NCBI RefSeq assembly: GCF_932526225.1
Contig: NC_064036.1
Span: 14,191,181 to 14,255,180, forward strand
DNA: 64,000 nt
Reading direction: 5' to 3'
Origin: Nematostella vectensis
Taxonomy: Eukaryota; Cnidaria; Anthozoa; Actiniaria; Edwardsiidae
Below the pieces are notes generated by a model that worked only from the letters and a program-made list of their open reading frames with translations, ran no database searches and had not been told where the DNA came from. This document shows positions 1 to 12,707 of the stretch, piece by piece. Positions within the stretch are counted from its first letter, which is position 1. Each line of letters begins with the position of its first letter. The position numbers were made by a program, and so were the translations under genes.

Positions 1-3000
1 TACCCTAAGTACTCGGCACACTAACATTGTACCACTCACCAATACGCCAAGTACTCGGCACACTAACATTGTACCACTCACCAATACCATAAGTACTACG
101 CACACTAACATTGTACCACTCACCAATACCCTAAGTACTAGGCACACTAACATTGTACCACTCACCAATACGCTAAGTACTAGGCACACTAACATTGTAC
201 CACTCACCAATACCCTAAGTACTAGGCATACTAACATTGTACCACTCACCAATACCCTAAGTACTAGGCACACTAACATTGTACCACTCACCAATACCCT
301 AAGTACTCGGCACACTAACATTGTACCACTCACCAATACCCTAAGTACTAGGCACACTAACATTGTACCACTCACCAATACCCTAAGTACTACGCACACT
401 AACATTGTACCACTCACCAATACCCTAAGTACTCGGCACACTAACATTGTACCACTCACCAATACCCTAAGTACTAGGCACACTAACATTGTACCACTCA
501 CCAATACCCTAAGTACTCGGCACACTAACATTGTACCACTCACCAATACCCTAAGTACTAGGCACACTAACATTGTACCACTCACCAATACCCTAAGTAC
601 TCGGCACACTAACATTGTACCACTCACCAATACCCTAAGTACTAGGCACACTACATTGTACCACTCACCAATACCCTAAGTACTAGGCACCCTAACATTG
701 TACCACTCACCAATACCCTAAGTACTAGGCACACTAACATTGTACCACTCACCAATACCCCAAGTACTCGGCACACTAACATTGTACCACTCACCAATAC
801 CCTAAGTACTAGGCACACTAACATTGTACCACTCACCAATACCCTAAGTACTAGGCACACTAACATTGTACCACTCACCAATACCCTAAGTACTCGGCAC
901 ACTAACATTGTACCACTCACCAATACCCAAAGTACTCGGCACACTAACATTGTACCACTCACCAATACGCTAAGTACTAGGCACACTAACATTGTACCAC
1001 TCACCAATACCCTAAGTACTAGGCACACTAACATTGTATCACTCACCAATACCCTAAGTACTAGGCACACTAACATTGTACCACTTACCAATACCCTAAG
1101 TACTCGGCACACTTACATTGTACCACTCACCAATACCCTAAGTACTACGCACACTAACATTGTACCACTCACCAATACCATAAGTACTAGGCACACTAAC
1201 ATTGTACCACTCACCAATACCATAAGTACTAGGCACACTAACATTGTACCACTCACCAATACCCCAAGTACTCGGTATACTAACATTGTACCACACACCA
1301 ATACCCTAAGTATTAGGTACACTAACATTGTACCACTCACCAATACCCTAAGTACTAGGCACACTAACATTGTCCAACTCAACAATACCCTAAGTATTAG
1401 GTACACTAACATTGTACCACTCACCAATACCCTAAGTATTAGGTACACTAACATTGTACCACTCACCAATACCCTAAGTACTAGGCACACTAACATTGTC
1501 CAACTCAACAATACCCTAAGTATTAGGTACACTAACATTGTACCACACACCAATACCCTAAGTATTAGGTACACTAACATTGTACCACTCACCAATACCC
1601 TAAGTACTAGGCACACTAACATTGTCCAACTCAACAATACCCTAAGTATTAGGTACACTAACATTGTACCACACACCAATACCCTAAGTATTAGGTACAC
1701 TAACATTGTACCACTCACCAATACCCTAAGTACTACGCACACTAACATTGTACCACTCACCAATACCCTAAGTACTCGACACACTAACATTGTACCACTC
1801 ACCAATACCATAAGTACTAGGCACACTAACATTGTATCACTCGCCAATACCCTAAGTACTAGGCACACTAACATTGTACCACTCACCAATACCCTAAGTA
1901 CTCGACACACTAACATTGTACCACTCACCAATTCCATAAGTACTAGGCACACTAACATTGTACCACTCACCAATACCCTAAGTACTCGGCACACTAACAT
2001 TGTATCACTCACCAATACCCTAAGTATTCGGCACACTGACATTGTACCACACACCAATACCCTAAGTATTAGGTACACTACATTGTACCACTCACCAATA
2101 CCCTAAGTACTAGGCACACTAACATTGTACCACTCACCAATACCCAAAGTACTACGCACACTGACATTGTACCACTCACCAATACCCTAAGTACTCGGCA
2201 CACTAACATTGTACCACTCACCAATACCCAAAGTACTCGGCACACTAACATTGTACCACTCACCAATACCCTAAGTACTAGGTACACTAACATTTTACCA
2301 CTCACCAATACCCTAAGTCCTAGGCACACTAACATTGTACCACTTACCAATACCCTAAGTACTAGGCACACTAACATTGTACCACTCACCAATACCCTAA
2401 GTACTAGGTACACTAACATTTTACCACTCACCAATACCCTAAGTCCTAGGCACACTAACATTGTACCACTTACCAATACCCTAAGTACTAGGCACACTAA
2501 CATTTTACCACTCACCAATACCCTAAGTCCTAGGCACACTAACATTGTACCACTCACCAATACCCTAAGTACTAGGTACACTAACATTTTACCACTCACC
2601 AATACCCTAAGTACTAGGCACACTAACATTGTACCACTCACCAATACCCTAAGTACTAGGTACACTAACATTTTACCACTCACCAATACCCTAAATACTC
2701 GACACACTAACATTGTACCACTCACCAATACCCTAAGTCCTAGGCACACTAACATTGTACCACTCACCAATACCATAAGTACTAGGCACACTAACATTGT
2801 ACCACTCACCAATACCCCAAGTACTCGACACACTAACATTGCTCCACTCACCAATACCCTAAGTACTAGGCACACTAACATTGTACCACTCACCAATACC
2901 CTAAGTACTCGGCACACTAACATTGTACCACTCACCAATACCCTAAGTACTAGGCACACTAACATTTTACCACTCACCAATACCCTAAGTACTAGGCACA

Positions 3001-6000
3001 CTAACATTGTTTAACTCACCAATACCCTAAGTACTAGGCACACTAACATTGTACCACTCACCAATACCCTAAGTACTCGGCACACTAACATTGTACCACT
3101 CACCAATACCCTAAGTACTAGGCACACTAACATTTTACCACTCACCAATACCCTAAGTACTAGGCACACTAACATTGTTTAACTCACCAATACCCTAAGT
3201 ACTAGGCACACTAACATTGTACCACTCACCAATACCCTAAGTACTACGCACATTAACATTGTACCACTCACCAATACCCTAAGTACTAGGCACACTAACA
3301 TTTTACCACTCACCAATACCCTAAGTACTAGGCACACTAACATTGTACCACTCACCAATACCCAAAGTACTACGCACACTGACATTGTACCACTCACCAA
3401 TACCCTAAGTACTAGGCACACTAACATTGTACCACTCACCAATACCCTAAGTACTCGGCACACTAACATTGTACCACACACCAATACCCTAAGTACTAGG
3501 TACACTAACATTGTACCACTCACCAATACGCTAAGTACTAGGCACACTAACATTGTACCACTCACCAATACCCTAAGTACTAGGCACACTAACATTGTAT
3601 CACTCACCAATACCCTAAGTACTAGGCACACTAACATTGTACCACTTACCAATACCCTAAGTACTCGGCACACTTACATTGTACCACTCACCAATACCCT
3701 AAGTACTACGCACACTAACATTGTACCACTCACCAATACCATAAGTACTAGGCACACTAACATTGTACCACTCACCAATACCATAAGTACTAGGCACACT
3801 AACATTGTACCACTCACCAATACCCCAAGTACTCGGTATACTAACATTGTACCACACACCAATACCCTAAGTATTAGGTACACTAACATTGTACCACTCA
3901 CCAATACCCTAAGTACTAGGCACACTAACATTGTCCAACTCAACAATACCCTAAGTATTAGGTACACTAACATTGTACCACTCACCAATACCCTAAGTAT
4001 TAGGTACACTAACATTGTACCACTCACCAATACCCTAAGTACTAGGCACACTAACATTGTCCAACTCAACAATACCCTAAGTATTAGGTACACTAACATT
4101 GTACCACACACCAATACCCTAAGTATTAGGTACACTAACATTGTACCACTCACCAATACCCTAAGTACTAGGCACACTAACATTGTCCAACTCAACAATA
4201 CCCTAAGTATTAGGTACACTAACATTGTACCACACACCAATACCCTAAGTATTAGGTACACTAACATTGTACCACTCACCAATACCCTAAGTACTACGCA
4301 CATCAACATTGTCCAACTCACCAATACCCTAAGTACTAGGCACACTAACATTGTACCACTCACCAATACCCTAAGTACTAGGCACACTAACATTGTATCA
4401 CTCGCCAATACCCTAAGTACTAGGCACACTAACATTGTACCACTCACCAATACCCTAAGTACTCGACACACTAACATTGTACCACTCACCAATACCATAA
4501 GTACTAGGCACACTAACATTGTACCACTCAACAATACCCTAAGTACTAGGCACACTAACATTGTACCACTCACCAATACCCTAAGTACTCGGCACACTAA
4601 CATTGTATCACTCACCAATACCCTAAGTATTCGGCACACTGACATTGTACCACACACCAATACCCTAAGTATTAGGTACACTACATTGTACCACTCACCA
4701 ATACCCTAAGTACTAGGCACACTAACATTGTACCACTCACCAATACCCAAAGTACTACGCACACTGACATTGTACCACTCACCAATACCCTAAGTACTCG
4801 GCACACTAACATTGTACCACTCACCAATACCCAAAGTACTCGGCACACTAACATTGTACCACTCACCAATACCCCAAGTACTCGGTATACTAACATTGTA
4901 CCACACACCAATACCCTAAGTATTAGGTACACTAACATTGTACCACTCACCAATACCCTAAGTACTAGGCACACTAACATTGTCCAACTCAACAATACCC
5001 TAAGTATTAGGTACACTAACATTGTACCACTCACCAATACCCTAAGTATTAGGTACACTAACATTGTACCACTCACCAATACCCTAAGTACTAGGCACAC
5101 TAACATTGTCCAACTCAACAATACCCTAAGTATTAGGTACACTAACATTGTACCACACACCAATACCCTAAGTATTAGGTACACTAACATTGTACCACTC
5201 ACCAATACCCTAAGTACTAGGCACACTAACATTGTCCAACTCAACAATACCCTAAGTATTAGGTACACTAACATTGTACCACACACCAATACCCTAAGTA
5301 TTAGGTACACTAACATTGTACCACTCACCAATACCCTAAGTACTACGCACATCAACATTGTCCAACTCACCAATACCCTAAGTACTAGGCACACTAACAT
5401 TGTACCACTCACCAATACCCTAAGTACTAGGCACACTAACATTGTATCACTCGCCAATACCCTAAGTACTAGGCACACTAACATTGTACCACTCACCAAT
5501 ACCCTAAGTACTCGACACACTAACATTGTACCACTCACCAATACCATAAGTACTAGGCACACTAACATTGTACCACTCAACAATACCCTAAGTACTAGGC
5601 ACACTAACATTGTACCACTCACCAATACCCTAAGTACTCGGCACACTAACATTGTATCACTCACCAATACCCTAAGTATTCGGCACACTGACATTGTACC
5701 ACACACCAATACCCTAAGTATTAGGTACACTACATTGTACCACTCACCAATACCCTAAGTACTAGGCACACTAACATTGTACCACTCACCAATACCCAAA
5801 GTACTACGCACACTGACATTGTACCACTCACCAATACCCTAAGTACTCGGCACACTAACATTGTACCACTCACCAATACCCAAAGTACTCGGCACACTAA
5901 CATTGTACCACTCACCAATACCCTAAGTACTAGGTACACTAACATTTTACCACTCACCAATACCCTAAGTCCTAGGCACACTAACATTGTACCACTTACC

Positions 6001-6840
6001 AATACCCTAAGTACTAGGCACACTAACATTGTACCACTCACCAATACCCTAAGTACTAGGTACACTAACATTTTACCACTCACCAATACCCTAAGTCCTA
6101 GGCACACTAACATTGTACCACTTACCAATACCCTAAGTACTAGGCACACTAACATTTTACCACTCACCAATACCCTAAGTCCTAGGCACACTAACATTGT
6201 ACCACTCACCAATACCCTAAGTACTAGGTACACTAACATTTTACCACTCACCAATACCCTAAGTCCTAGGCACACTAACATTGTACCACTCACCAATACC
6301 ATAAGTACTAGGCACACTAACATTGTACCACTCACCAATACCCCAAGTACTCGACACACTAACATTGCTCCACTCACCAATACCCTAAGTACTAGGCACA
6401 CTAACATTGTACCACTCACCAATACCCTAAGTACTTGGCACACTAACATTGTACCACTCACCAATACCCTAAGTACTAGGCACACTAACATTTTACCACT
6501 CACCAATACCCTAAGTACTAGGCACACTAACATTGTTTAACTCACCAATACCCTAAGTACTAGGCACACTAACATTTTACCACTCACCAATACCCTAAGT
6601 ACTAGGCACACTAACATTGTACCACTCACCAATACCCAAAGTACTACGCACACTGACATTGTACCACTCACCAATACCCTAAGTACTAGGCACACTAACA
6701 TTGTACCACTCACCAATACCCTAAGTACTCGGCACACTAACATTGTACCACACACCAATACCCTAAGTACTAGGTACACTAACATTGTACCACTCACCAA
6801 TACGCTAAGTACTAGGCACACTAACATTGTACCACTCACC
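1..6840. repeat. 42-bp satellite array, about 163 units
   Basis: The stretch is an uninterrupted head-to-tail array of a 42-bp unit whose + strand reads roughly TACCCTAAGTACTAGGCACA followed by CTAACATTGTACCACTCACCAA. Variants are mostly single substitutions (CTAGGC/CTCGGC/CTACGC, CCACTC/CCACAC, TTGT/TTTT/TTGTCC). Each unit carries one CCCTAA hexamer and usually two GTAC words. Because 42 is divisible by three, the minus strand stays open as a 14-residue hydrophobic repeat, which I regard as a by-product and not a gene. Four units lack one A (CACTACATTG near 651, 2078, 4681 and 5730), shifting the register. The array continues beyond the left edge of the window. Confidence 0.97.
3817..5914. 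repeat. Higher-order tandem duplication of 1049 bp (25 units) in the 42-bp array
   Basis: The same ordered set of unit variants, including the rare 1-bp deletion at about 4681 and 5730, occurs twice at an offset of 1049 bp (25 x 42 minus 1). I read the two blocks as about 3817-4865 and 4866-5914; they appear identical by eye. A diverged relative of the block lies at about 1260-2240, where the deletion-bearing unit is 2603 bp (62 x 42 minus 1) from the one at 4681. This is the pattern expected of recent unequal exchange. Confidence 0.85.
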
Positions 6841-7115
6841 AAATACTAACATTAACATTGATTGTCCCACTCATCAATACCCTAACCAAGTGTAGCACAA
6901 ATAACGACATTGCTAAATAGAAGACATTTAATGAACTTGTATATCGTCTCACGTCTCGCACACAAATCAATATCTACGTTTCGCAAGATGCATACAAACC
7001 GGTTGTTGGAATAGAAAACAAGTATGGCAAAGGCAACTATAGATAGTAACATACACAACCACATTGAAAGTGATCATTTATTACTATTTATAATCAACAT
7101 CATTATTTTTTTTTA
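6841..7115. other. Degenerate satellite edge and AT-rich gap
   Basis: About 6841-6890 is a decayed last satellite unit that still contains CAATACCCTAA. The rest is unremarkable AT-rich sequence ending at the stop of the minus-strand gene. A 60-codon minus-strand open frame here lacks any recognisable feature. Confidence 0.6.
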
Positions 7116-9563
7116 TTATTTCAGCTTCACTAAGTGTACTGAGTCATAACTGCTGTCTTTACATCTCGCACCGTATCCCACATCCCAGTCGGTAACAGCG
7201 GTAACTGTTCTAGGTTCCCGCGGGCCGTTTAGGGCGTGAAGAATCCCCGTACATGTGGACGAAATGTTCAAAAACGTAGTTCGGCTCTCCTATGTACCAG
7301 CGTGTAAAAGTAGTCTTGGACTCAGTAGAATGGTGTTTCATGCCTAAGCCGACGGTAGCCAATCCACACCTACAACAAAATGTACACACTTAGTCCTTTA
7401 GTTATCCTGTTCTGTTTCCTTTTGATACTAACACCGCGATTTATCTATCTTTCTATGATATCCTCTACTCATTTTTTTTAAATATTTCTATATCTTTCTA
7501 TTGTGAATATATTCAAATAACCCACCTTTCCTTCCCCTACCATTCATCTCAAATATCATCGTCCACCCTAGCTCTCTCTATTTATTTCTCTTAGCCTCAC
7601 CTCAATGTCTTCCCTGCTCTGCAACCTCGTTCCCAGGGTCTCTCAGAAGCTAGAAGGATGAGGCCCTGGGAAAAAGAGTTGCTTCTCCACTCCCAGTAGC
7701 GGATCTAGGGGGAGGTTTTAGGGGGTTTAAACCCCCCTCCCCCCTGCCAGGAAGCCATATATAACAAAAAAAAAATACCCCTCCCCCTTAGTCACTGACT
7801 CAGAGCCAAACATCCCCCCTTCAGCGAAAAGTTAGATCCTCCCCAATCTCCAATCCGATTATTTTCAAACCTGTTGTTGCGCAGGCTGTAATCCCTGCGC
7901 TAGCATCATCTGGTTTTCCTGCATGGACGAGATGATAACAAGGTCATAGTTCCAATTACCTTAAAATATATTTGGCAAGAAAAATAGATAGGGTCAACAA
8001 TAGAAATCACTTTGTAGCTCTCTAGAACTAAACACCTACTAGAACCGATACTTACTGCAGCACATGTGTAGCAGAAGAATTCAAGCTTTTGTAGGATCGT
8101 GGTTCTCTGAGAGGCACCACAACATTCGGGGTGAGCTAGGTAGTGGAAAAATTAAAGTTTAGACAATTCCACATTATTCTTAACTCGCTTTCTTTAGTCT
8201 TATCTTGTAAACAACAAGGAACTTAGGAGTTTAGAAGTGACAGGGAGGAGGGGCCCGCAAAATCTGGAAAATTGGCAATAGCTAGAAGATTGATCGACCG
8301 ATCGATAGACTGATTTTTATCAAAGAAGCCTGTTTTTTCGTTGCTTACGTCTTGGAAGACCCGGATTATGCTAACTGGCGTTCGGAGAAACAGTAAATAT
8401 CAACTCCAAGACGGCTGGCGCCTGTATCGATGTATTCTCCTCCAAACCTTTAACGTAACAAGATAGTTCGCCACATACATTTGAGTCTGCAGTCTACATT
8501 CTTAGCATGGTCACAGGTGCTTTTCATTACACTCCATTTGGGTACGTCTGAGCACATCCTGTGGAAGGTCCTGTGAAAGCCATCGCACTGGTAGAACTTG
8601 GCACAATCAGCTGGGTCCGTGTAATGGCCGGCGTCTTTTTCTTTGCAGAAGTCATCTACAGAAAAAAAAAAAAAAAAAAGAAAATCAAGGGTCCTGTGGT
8701 TGAGGTGGCCGAGTAAACGCTGGAAAGGAAAGAAAGAAAAACTGCTATTAATACAGAGAGCTCCAGTGGCGGATCTAGCTTTTCGCTAAAGGGGAGGTTT
8801 GGCTCAGTGACAAAGGGGGAGGGTGTATTTAAAAGTTAGAATGCTAATTATGAGCTTTGCGTTATTGTTGAATTAGAATTTAAGGCTAAGTTCAAACGCC
8901 GTATTATCCATGAGCCGTATTCAATGCAAATGCGCCTCACATGCACCTTGCGCGAAACCGGAAACGGAAGTGGGATTTCTCGTACGATCGTCTCTGGCCG
9001 AGGAAAATTGTACTGATAATCAAAAGCACTTCACCAAGACAACTAGATTATCAACTAAAGCTAGTACAAAGTTTCACAGTAACAAGAGAGGCGTGCGTTT
9101 TGGCTTGTCTCATTTACTGGCCTGGGTCCTTCGGGTCGAGGTATCAGGAAAGAGTAAAGTGCAAAACATCGTCATAGCGTCAAGTGATAGATTAGTAGCA
9201 CTTAGCTGCACCTAAAAAGTGCAAATATCATAATAAAGAAATGCACATAAGCTTGCCTCATACTAGCCTAGTCTATCAATACGAATACGTGCTAAACATC
9301 AGAATTACAGAATTGCTTTAGCGCCAGATAGTTAGATATTAGTAGCACTCTCTTTCTTGTTGCCTTTTCCCATATTTGGAAAAGGAAAAAAGTAAGTAAG
9401 ACAAGCCGAACGAGTGTAATTCTGTCTTTATCGGGGCCGTATAGGTAAGATTACAGCTGCTTTAATATCAGTTCGTATAAAGTACCTACCATCATTCGCT
9501 AGCCCCACGCTAAAGCACGCGATAAGCAAGACAAGATTCTTCATATAGGCAATCGGATATGTC
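7116..9563 (-). CDS. Secreted chitin-binding protein with one peritrophin-A (CBM14) domain, spliced
   Basis: Seen: exon A (9563-9490) has a splice acceptor CTTTCCAG before a short 5' UTR, ATG at 9544-9542, and 18 residues forming a signal peptide (MKNLVLLIACFSVGLAND). It ends at donor GTAGGT in phase 1. Exon B (8655-8479) follows acceptor CTGTAG and completes an Asp codon. It encodes a full six-cysteine peritrophin-A pattern: C, then GHYTDPADC, FYQC, RMC, STC and VDC. Donor GTATGT follows in phase 1. Known: CBM14 domains bind chitin and are extracellular. Exon C (7369-7116, acceptor TTGTTGTAG) is less certain. A phase-1 join gives only about eight more residues and a stop near 7344. A phase-2 join (weaker donor GTGGCG) opens about 50 codons, and a second frame then runs about 50 codons to TAA at 7118-7116. 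The two frames meet at a five-T run (minus strand, about 7270-7274), so an indel there is possible. I do not recognise the C-terminal part. Confidence 0.75.
7688..7845. mobile_element. MITE-like repeat of the GCGGATCTAG family
   Basis: It starts CAGTAGCGGATCTAGGGGG and its other end contains AGCGAAAAGTTAGATCCTCC. Read on the opposite strand this resembles the head of the copy at 8764 (GCGGATCTAGCTTTTCGCT). Poly-G and poly-C blocks lie between the ends. Related heads occur at 8764 and 11016. The gap around it (7370-8472) otherwise shows only intron-like sequence. Confidence 0.5.
8764..8830. mobile_element. Partial GCGGATCTAG-family repeat in intron 1 of the CBM14 gene
   Basis: The sequence CAGTGGCGGATCTAGC followed by TTTTCGCTAAAGGGGAGG matches the ends of the element at 7688-7845. 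No second terminus is evident. It lies in the intron between exons A and B of the CBM14 gene. Confidence 0.45.
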
Positions 9564-10489
9564 CTGGAAAGAAAAGGAAAGAAGTTTCGGAGTCGCACGC
9601 CTATCTACTAGTTGCGACTCGTGTAGTCTCAAACGATTCAAGTCATGTTTTTCCTGTTTGTCGATAAAGTGCAATTTATTTATCTATCTATTTAAGATTT
9701 ATAGCTAAAAACTGTAAAGAAATTAGATGGGAATTGGGTTGTACCAAGCTAATATTTCTCATTACTGTACTCATACGCAATACAAAACATTTCTAAGGAT
9801 AAAGTTTCATCGTAATCGTAACACTGCGATTTCAAAAAGCGACATTATTTACTATGGCAAAGCTCGTCAAGGACAAATTCTGTTTACCATAACTAGAAAC
9901 TGAAAACTTTCTCTTAAAACTAAAGAAAGATGTTTTTACCTTACCTATACCCCGATTAGCTAAACAGCTCTACTGCAATCGCAGAAAATGTAGCTTCTTT
10001 TTCGCTGTCTTATCAATAGGCGTGTCCCCTAAAATAGTAAGGATCACTAGTATAATAGGGAGACGGCCATAAGAAGGCCTTTGGTGAGGAGATACGGGGG
10101 GATGTGGCTTAAGTACGAAAATAACGCGGGAAAATCTTTGTTTTTTACGAGTTTCCCGACGATATGCTCCCTTTTCCTACCCAAATATCGCATTGAAAAG
10201 AAGTCAAAGACCTGCAGTTATATTTCTTTTCTGAAGATCGAAAAAGGTCAAGAAAATGGAAGCTTCTTGATGTGAAAGATAAAATGTTACTTTCACACAT
10301 TACCCCTGCTTATTCATTTAGCGCCTTTCTAGAATGTTAATATACATAGCGCACATTGTATGACAGTAACATGACTAATTATAGTGGGCATTTTAGTTTT
10401 GTGTCCGGAAAGAATAGGCTGAAAACTTGACATGCTAGCAAAAAGCCTTTCGAACGATACGATGCAAAAGTCACTTGGCAATTGAATAC
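9564..10489. other. Upstream/5' UTR-intron region of the CBM14 gene, no further gene seen
   Basis: A polypyrimidine tract and CAG immediately upstream of the CBM14 start exon imply a 5' UTR intron here. I could not place the first non-coding exon or a TATA box. The 64-codon open frame at 10081-10275 has no recognisable motif. Confidence 0.4.
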
Positions 10490-10583
10490 GCATGCGCACT
10501 GTAGTTCACTGGTTTGGTCTTTAGTTGTCGGCAGCTATGACTCGGGATCGATCCCCACTGATTCTATGTTTTTTGTTTATAAT
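10490..10583 (+). repeat. Possible tRNA-derived SINE fragment
   Basis: The stretch with TAGTTCACTGGTTTGG and then CTCGGGATCGATCCCCACTG resembles the head of a tRNA-derived SINE. GGATCGATCC is close to the Pol III B-box consensus (GGTTCGANNCC). The A box is poor, so the assignment is tentative. Confidence 0.35.
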
Positions 10584-11015
10584 AAATATATAGATTTAGG
10601 CACTGCCTAAAAGCGGAGCCAGCAATTAACACCTTTTTGTGTGACTGATAGGGGTAGTTCTAGAGGGGATCTTGGTGTCTCTAGTATCTTTAGTAGTTTT
10701 TTTAATGAGATTAAAAATATGTCAAATTTTACTGCCATGTAATTATGAATTGTATTGGCCCCTCCAAATGGATCAAGCAAGCACTCATTCAATAATATTA
10801 AATAAAAACTTGGTGTGAAAAAGGCTGTCAAAGTTCAAGGTGTCTTAGTTGACGAGAATGTTTTTTCAAGAGTCTGATGGTCAATTCTTATTTCCCTTTT
10901 TAGAAGTTCCACTATGTATATATTCATCAAAACACCATTCTAACAAGCTTTGACCTTGTGAAGAATATATCATGGATTTAACAGCATTCCAAAGATTTAG
11001 ATGCCATCTGTAGTT

Positions 11016-11194
11016 CAGGGGCGGATCTAGCTTTTGCCAAGGGGGGGGGGGGATTTCGCCCAAAAATTTGTGTCATTATTTTACCTTCGTAACGATTTTG
11101 GAATGAAAAGATACACTGAAAACAATAAAAAAAGAAAGCCCAAGGGGAGGTTTAAACCACTAATCCCCCCCCTCCCCCCATAGACCCGCTACTG
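11016..11194. mobile_element. 179-bp MITE with 5-bp target duplication TAGTT
   Basis: The ends are imperfect inverted repeats: CAGGGGCGGATCTAG on the left and the complement of CAGTAGCGGGTCTATGG on the right. TAGTT flanks both sides (11011-11015 and 11195-11199). The inverted paralogous copy at about 29695-29699 carries a single TAGTT with no insertion, i.e. a preserved empty site. It is non-autonomous, and poly-G/poly-C tracts lie inside. Confidence 0.85.
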
Positions 11195-11696
11195 TAGTTT
11201 TCATGTACCACAACAGATTATTCAGAAGAACGTGTTGAAACGAAACACCAGAAATATACCTCCTGTCATGCATTACATATTGGTGCACCCACCCATTGAC
11301 CTGTTGGTTTTAGAAACCCTGGATCCACCCATTCTGGCTACTCAAAAATGAATGCAATGGAGGCAAATCCTAAATTATTACTGAAAGTGCTTCATTCAAA
11401 TTTCTAATTTCAAACCAAACCATGTTCATTGACCTATGTTAGGGTTAGAGAGAAATAAGTATAACAAAAAGTCAATGAGTAGAAGAAAAAGGGAGAAATG
11501 AATGACTCTATTTGACAAAATGTGACTCTAAAAATATATATAACAATAACGCAATAATAGCTTATGATGAGCACATTCCTAACATTTTCCCTTTTCTCTT
11601 TACCTACAGGTTTGATATAAAACTGTTTTCTTTACAGATTTATTATTGAAAAAGCACAAGTTTGATGTTGTCTTTATAAAATTAAGTACCTTGCTC

Positions 11697-12172
11697 CCAG
11701 GGGGGGGGGGGGGGGTGAGGGGGGGGGGGACTTTGAGAAACGGGAGTTTGAGAGACGGGGGTGCTCGATAGCATAATCAATTTTAACCCTAAGGGATATC
11801 ACTAAGGGCATGGTCAACAACAATTCTTACCCTTAAGAGATAGCACCTTGGGTGTGGTCAGAGGAATTTTTTACCCTGAGAGATAGCATTAAAAAAACAA
11901 CGCTGGTTTTAATTTTCTGACGGATCCTATATTGTTATGTTACTGACAATATAGTCGTAAGTATTAACTGATCAGTTGACTTGTGGTTTATTGTAAAATA
12001 CATTTCAAGTGATTGGGCCACCACTTAGCCTGAGACACCCTAAAAGATAGCAGAATCGGAAAAATCCTAAAACACACCCTAAGAGATAGAAGTTGGTAAG
12101 AATTTTATACCGTGAAAGATAGACCGAGCACCCCCGTCTATCTTTCTGGAGAGTCCCCCCCCCCCCCCCCGG
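11697..12172. mobile_element. 476-bp non-autonomous DNA transposon with 9-bp target duplication
   Basis: It is flanked by ACCTTGCTC on both sides (11688-11696 and 12173-12181). The ends are inverted: a long G run leading to GAGACGGGGGTGCTCG on the left, and CGAGCACCCCCGTCTATC leading to a long C run on the right. Internal short words such as CCCTAAGAGATAGCA recur. A 9-bp duplication fits Mutator-like elements, but no transposase supports a class. Confidence 0.75.
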
Positions 12173-12614
12173 ACCTTGCTCTAATAAAAAACCCTTCCCT
12201 TGATAGAAGTTTCATTAATGTACACTTGTATCAAAGCTACATTCTGACCAGCTTTGCCCTTGCGAGGAAACAAATGATGGTGCAACAGCATTCCAAAGAT
12301 AGAATGATATAGCTAGATACACTTCAGGTGACATATGGAAGATTAATATATCACTTATTACTGGTGATACTCCATCACCAAGGAAATTAAAATCTACAAA
12401 TATACCTCTAGTCATGCATTAGACATTGATGCACCCACCCGGTAGGATGGTGGCCTGCTGTTTTTTATAGAAACCATGGATCCACATATGCTAATGCTAC
12501 TCCAAAATTAAATGCAAGGAGGAGAACAAATTGATTGAAAATGTCTAGTTTCAAACCTATTACCTATTTTAATTTATTTAGGATGCAGAAAGGAAACAGC
12601 AAATAATATCAATA

Positions 12615-12619
<5 letters not shown>

Positions 12620-12703
<84 letters not shown>
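12620..12703. repeat. (AG)n microsatellite
   Basis: About 41 uninterrupted AG dinucleotides lie within the left copy of the composite repeat. They are absent from the right copy. Confidence 0.97.

Positions 12704-12707
<4 letters not shown>

Noticed and set aside
1-6840. CRISPR array
   Set aside because: Units are contiguous with no spacers between repeats and the surrounding genes are eukaryotic.
651-6842. Eight long minus-strand open frames with a 14-residue hydrophobic repeat (LVCLVLRVLVSGT)
   Set aside because: They exist only because the 42-bp satellite period is divisible by three and the minus strand lacks stops; frame breaks follow random 1-bp changes, and there is no promoter or unique sequence.
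8910-9215. 101-codon plus-strand frame
   Set aside because: It lies in intron 1 of the CBM14 gene on the opposite strand, has no domain and its overlapping second frame is equally open.
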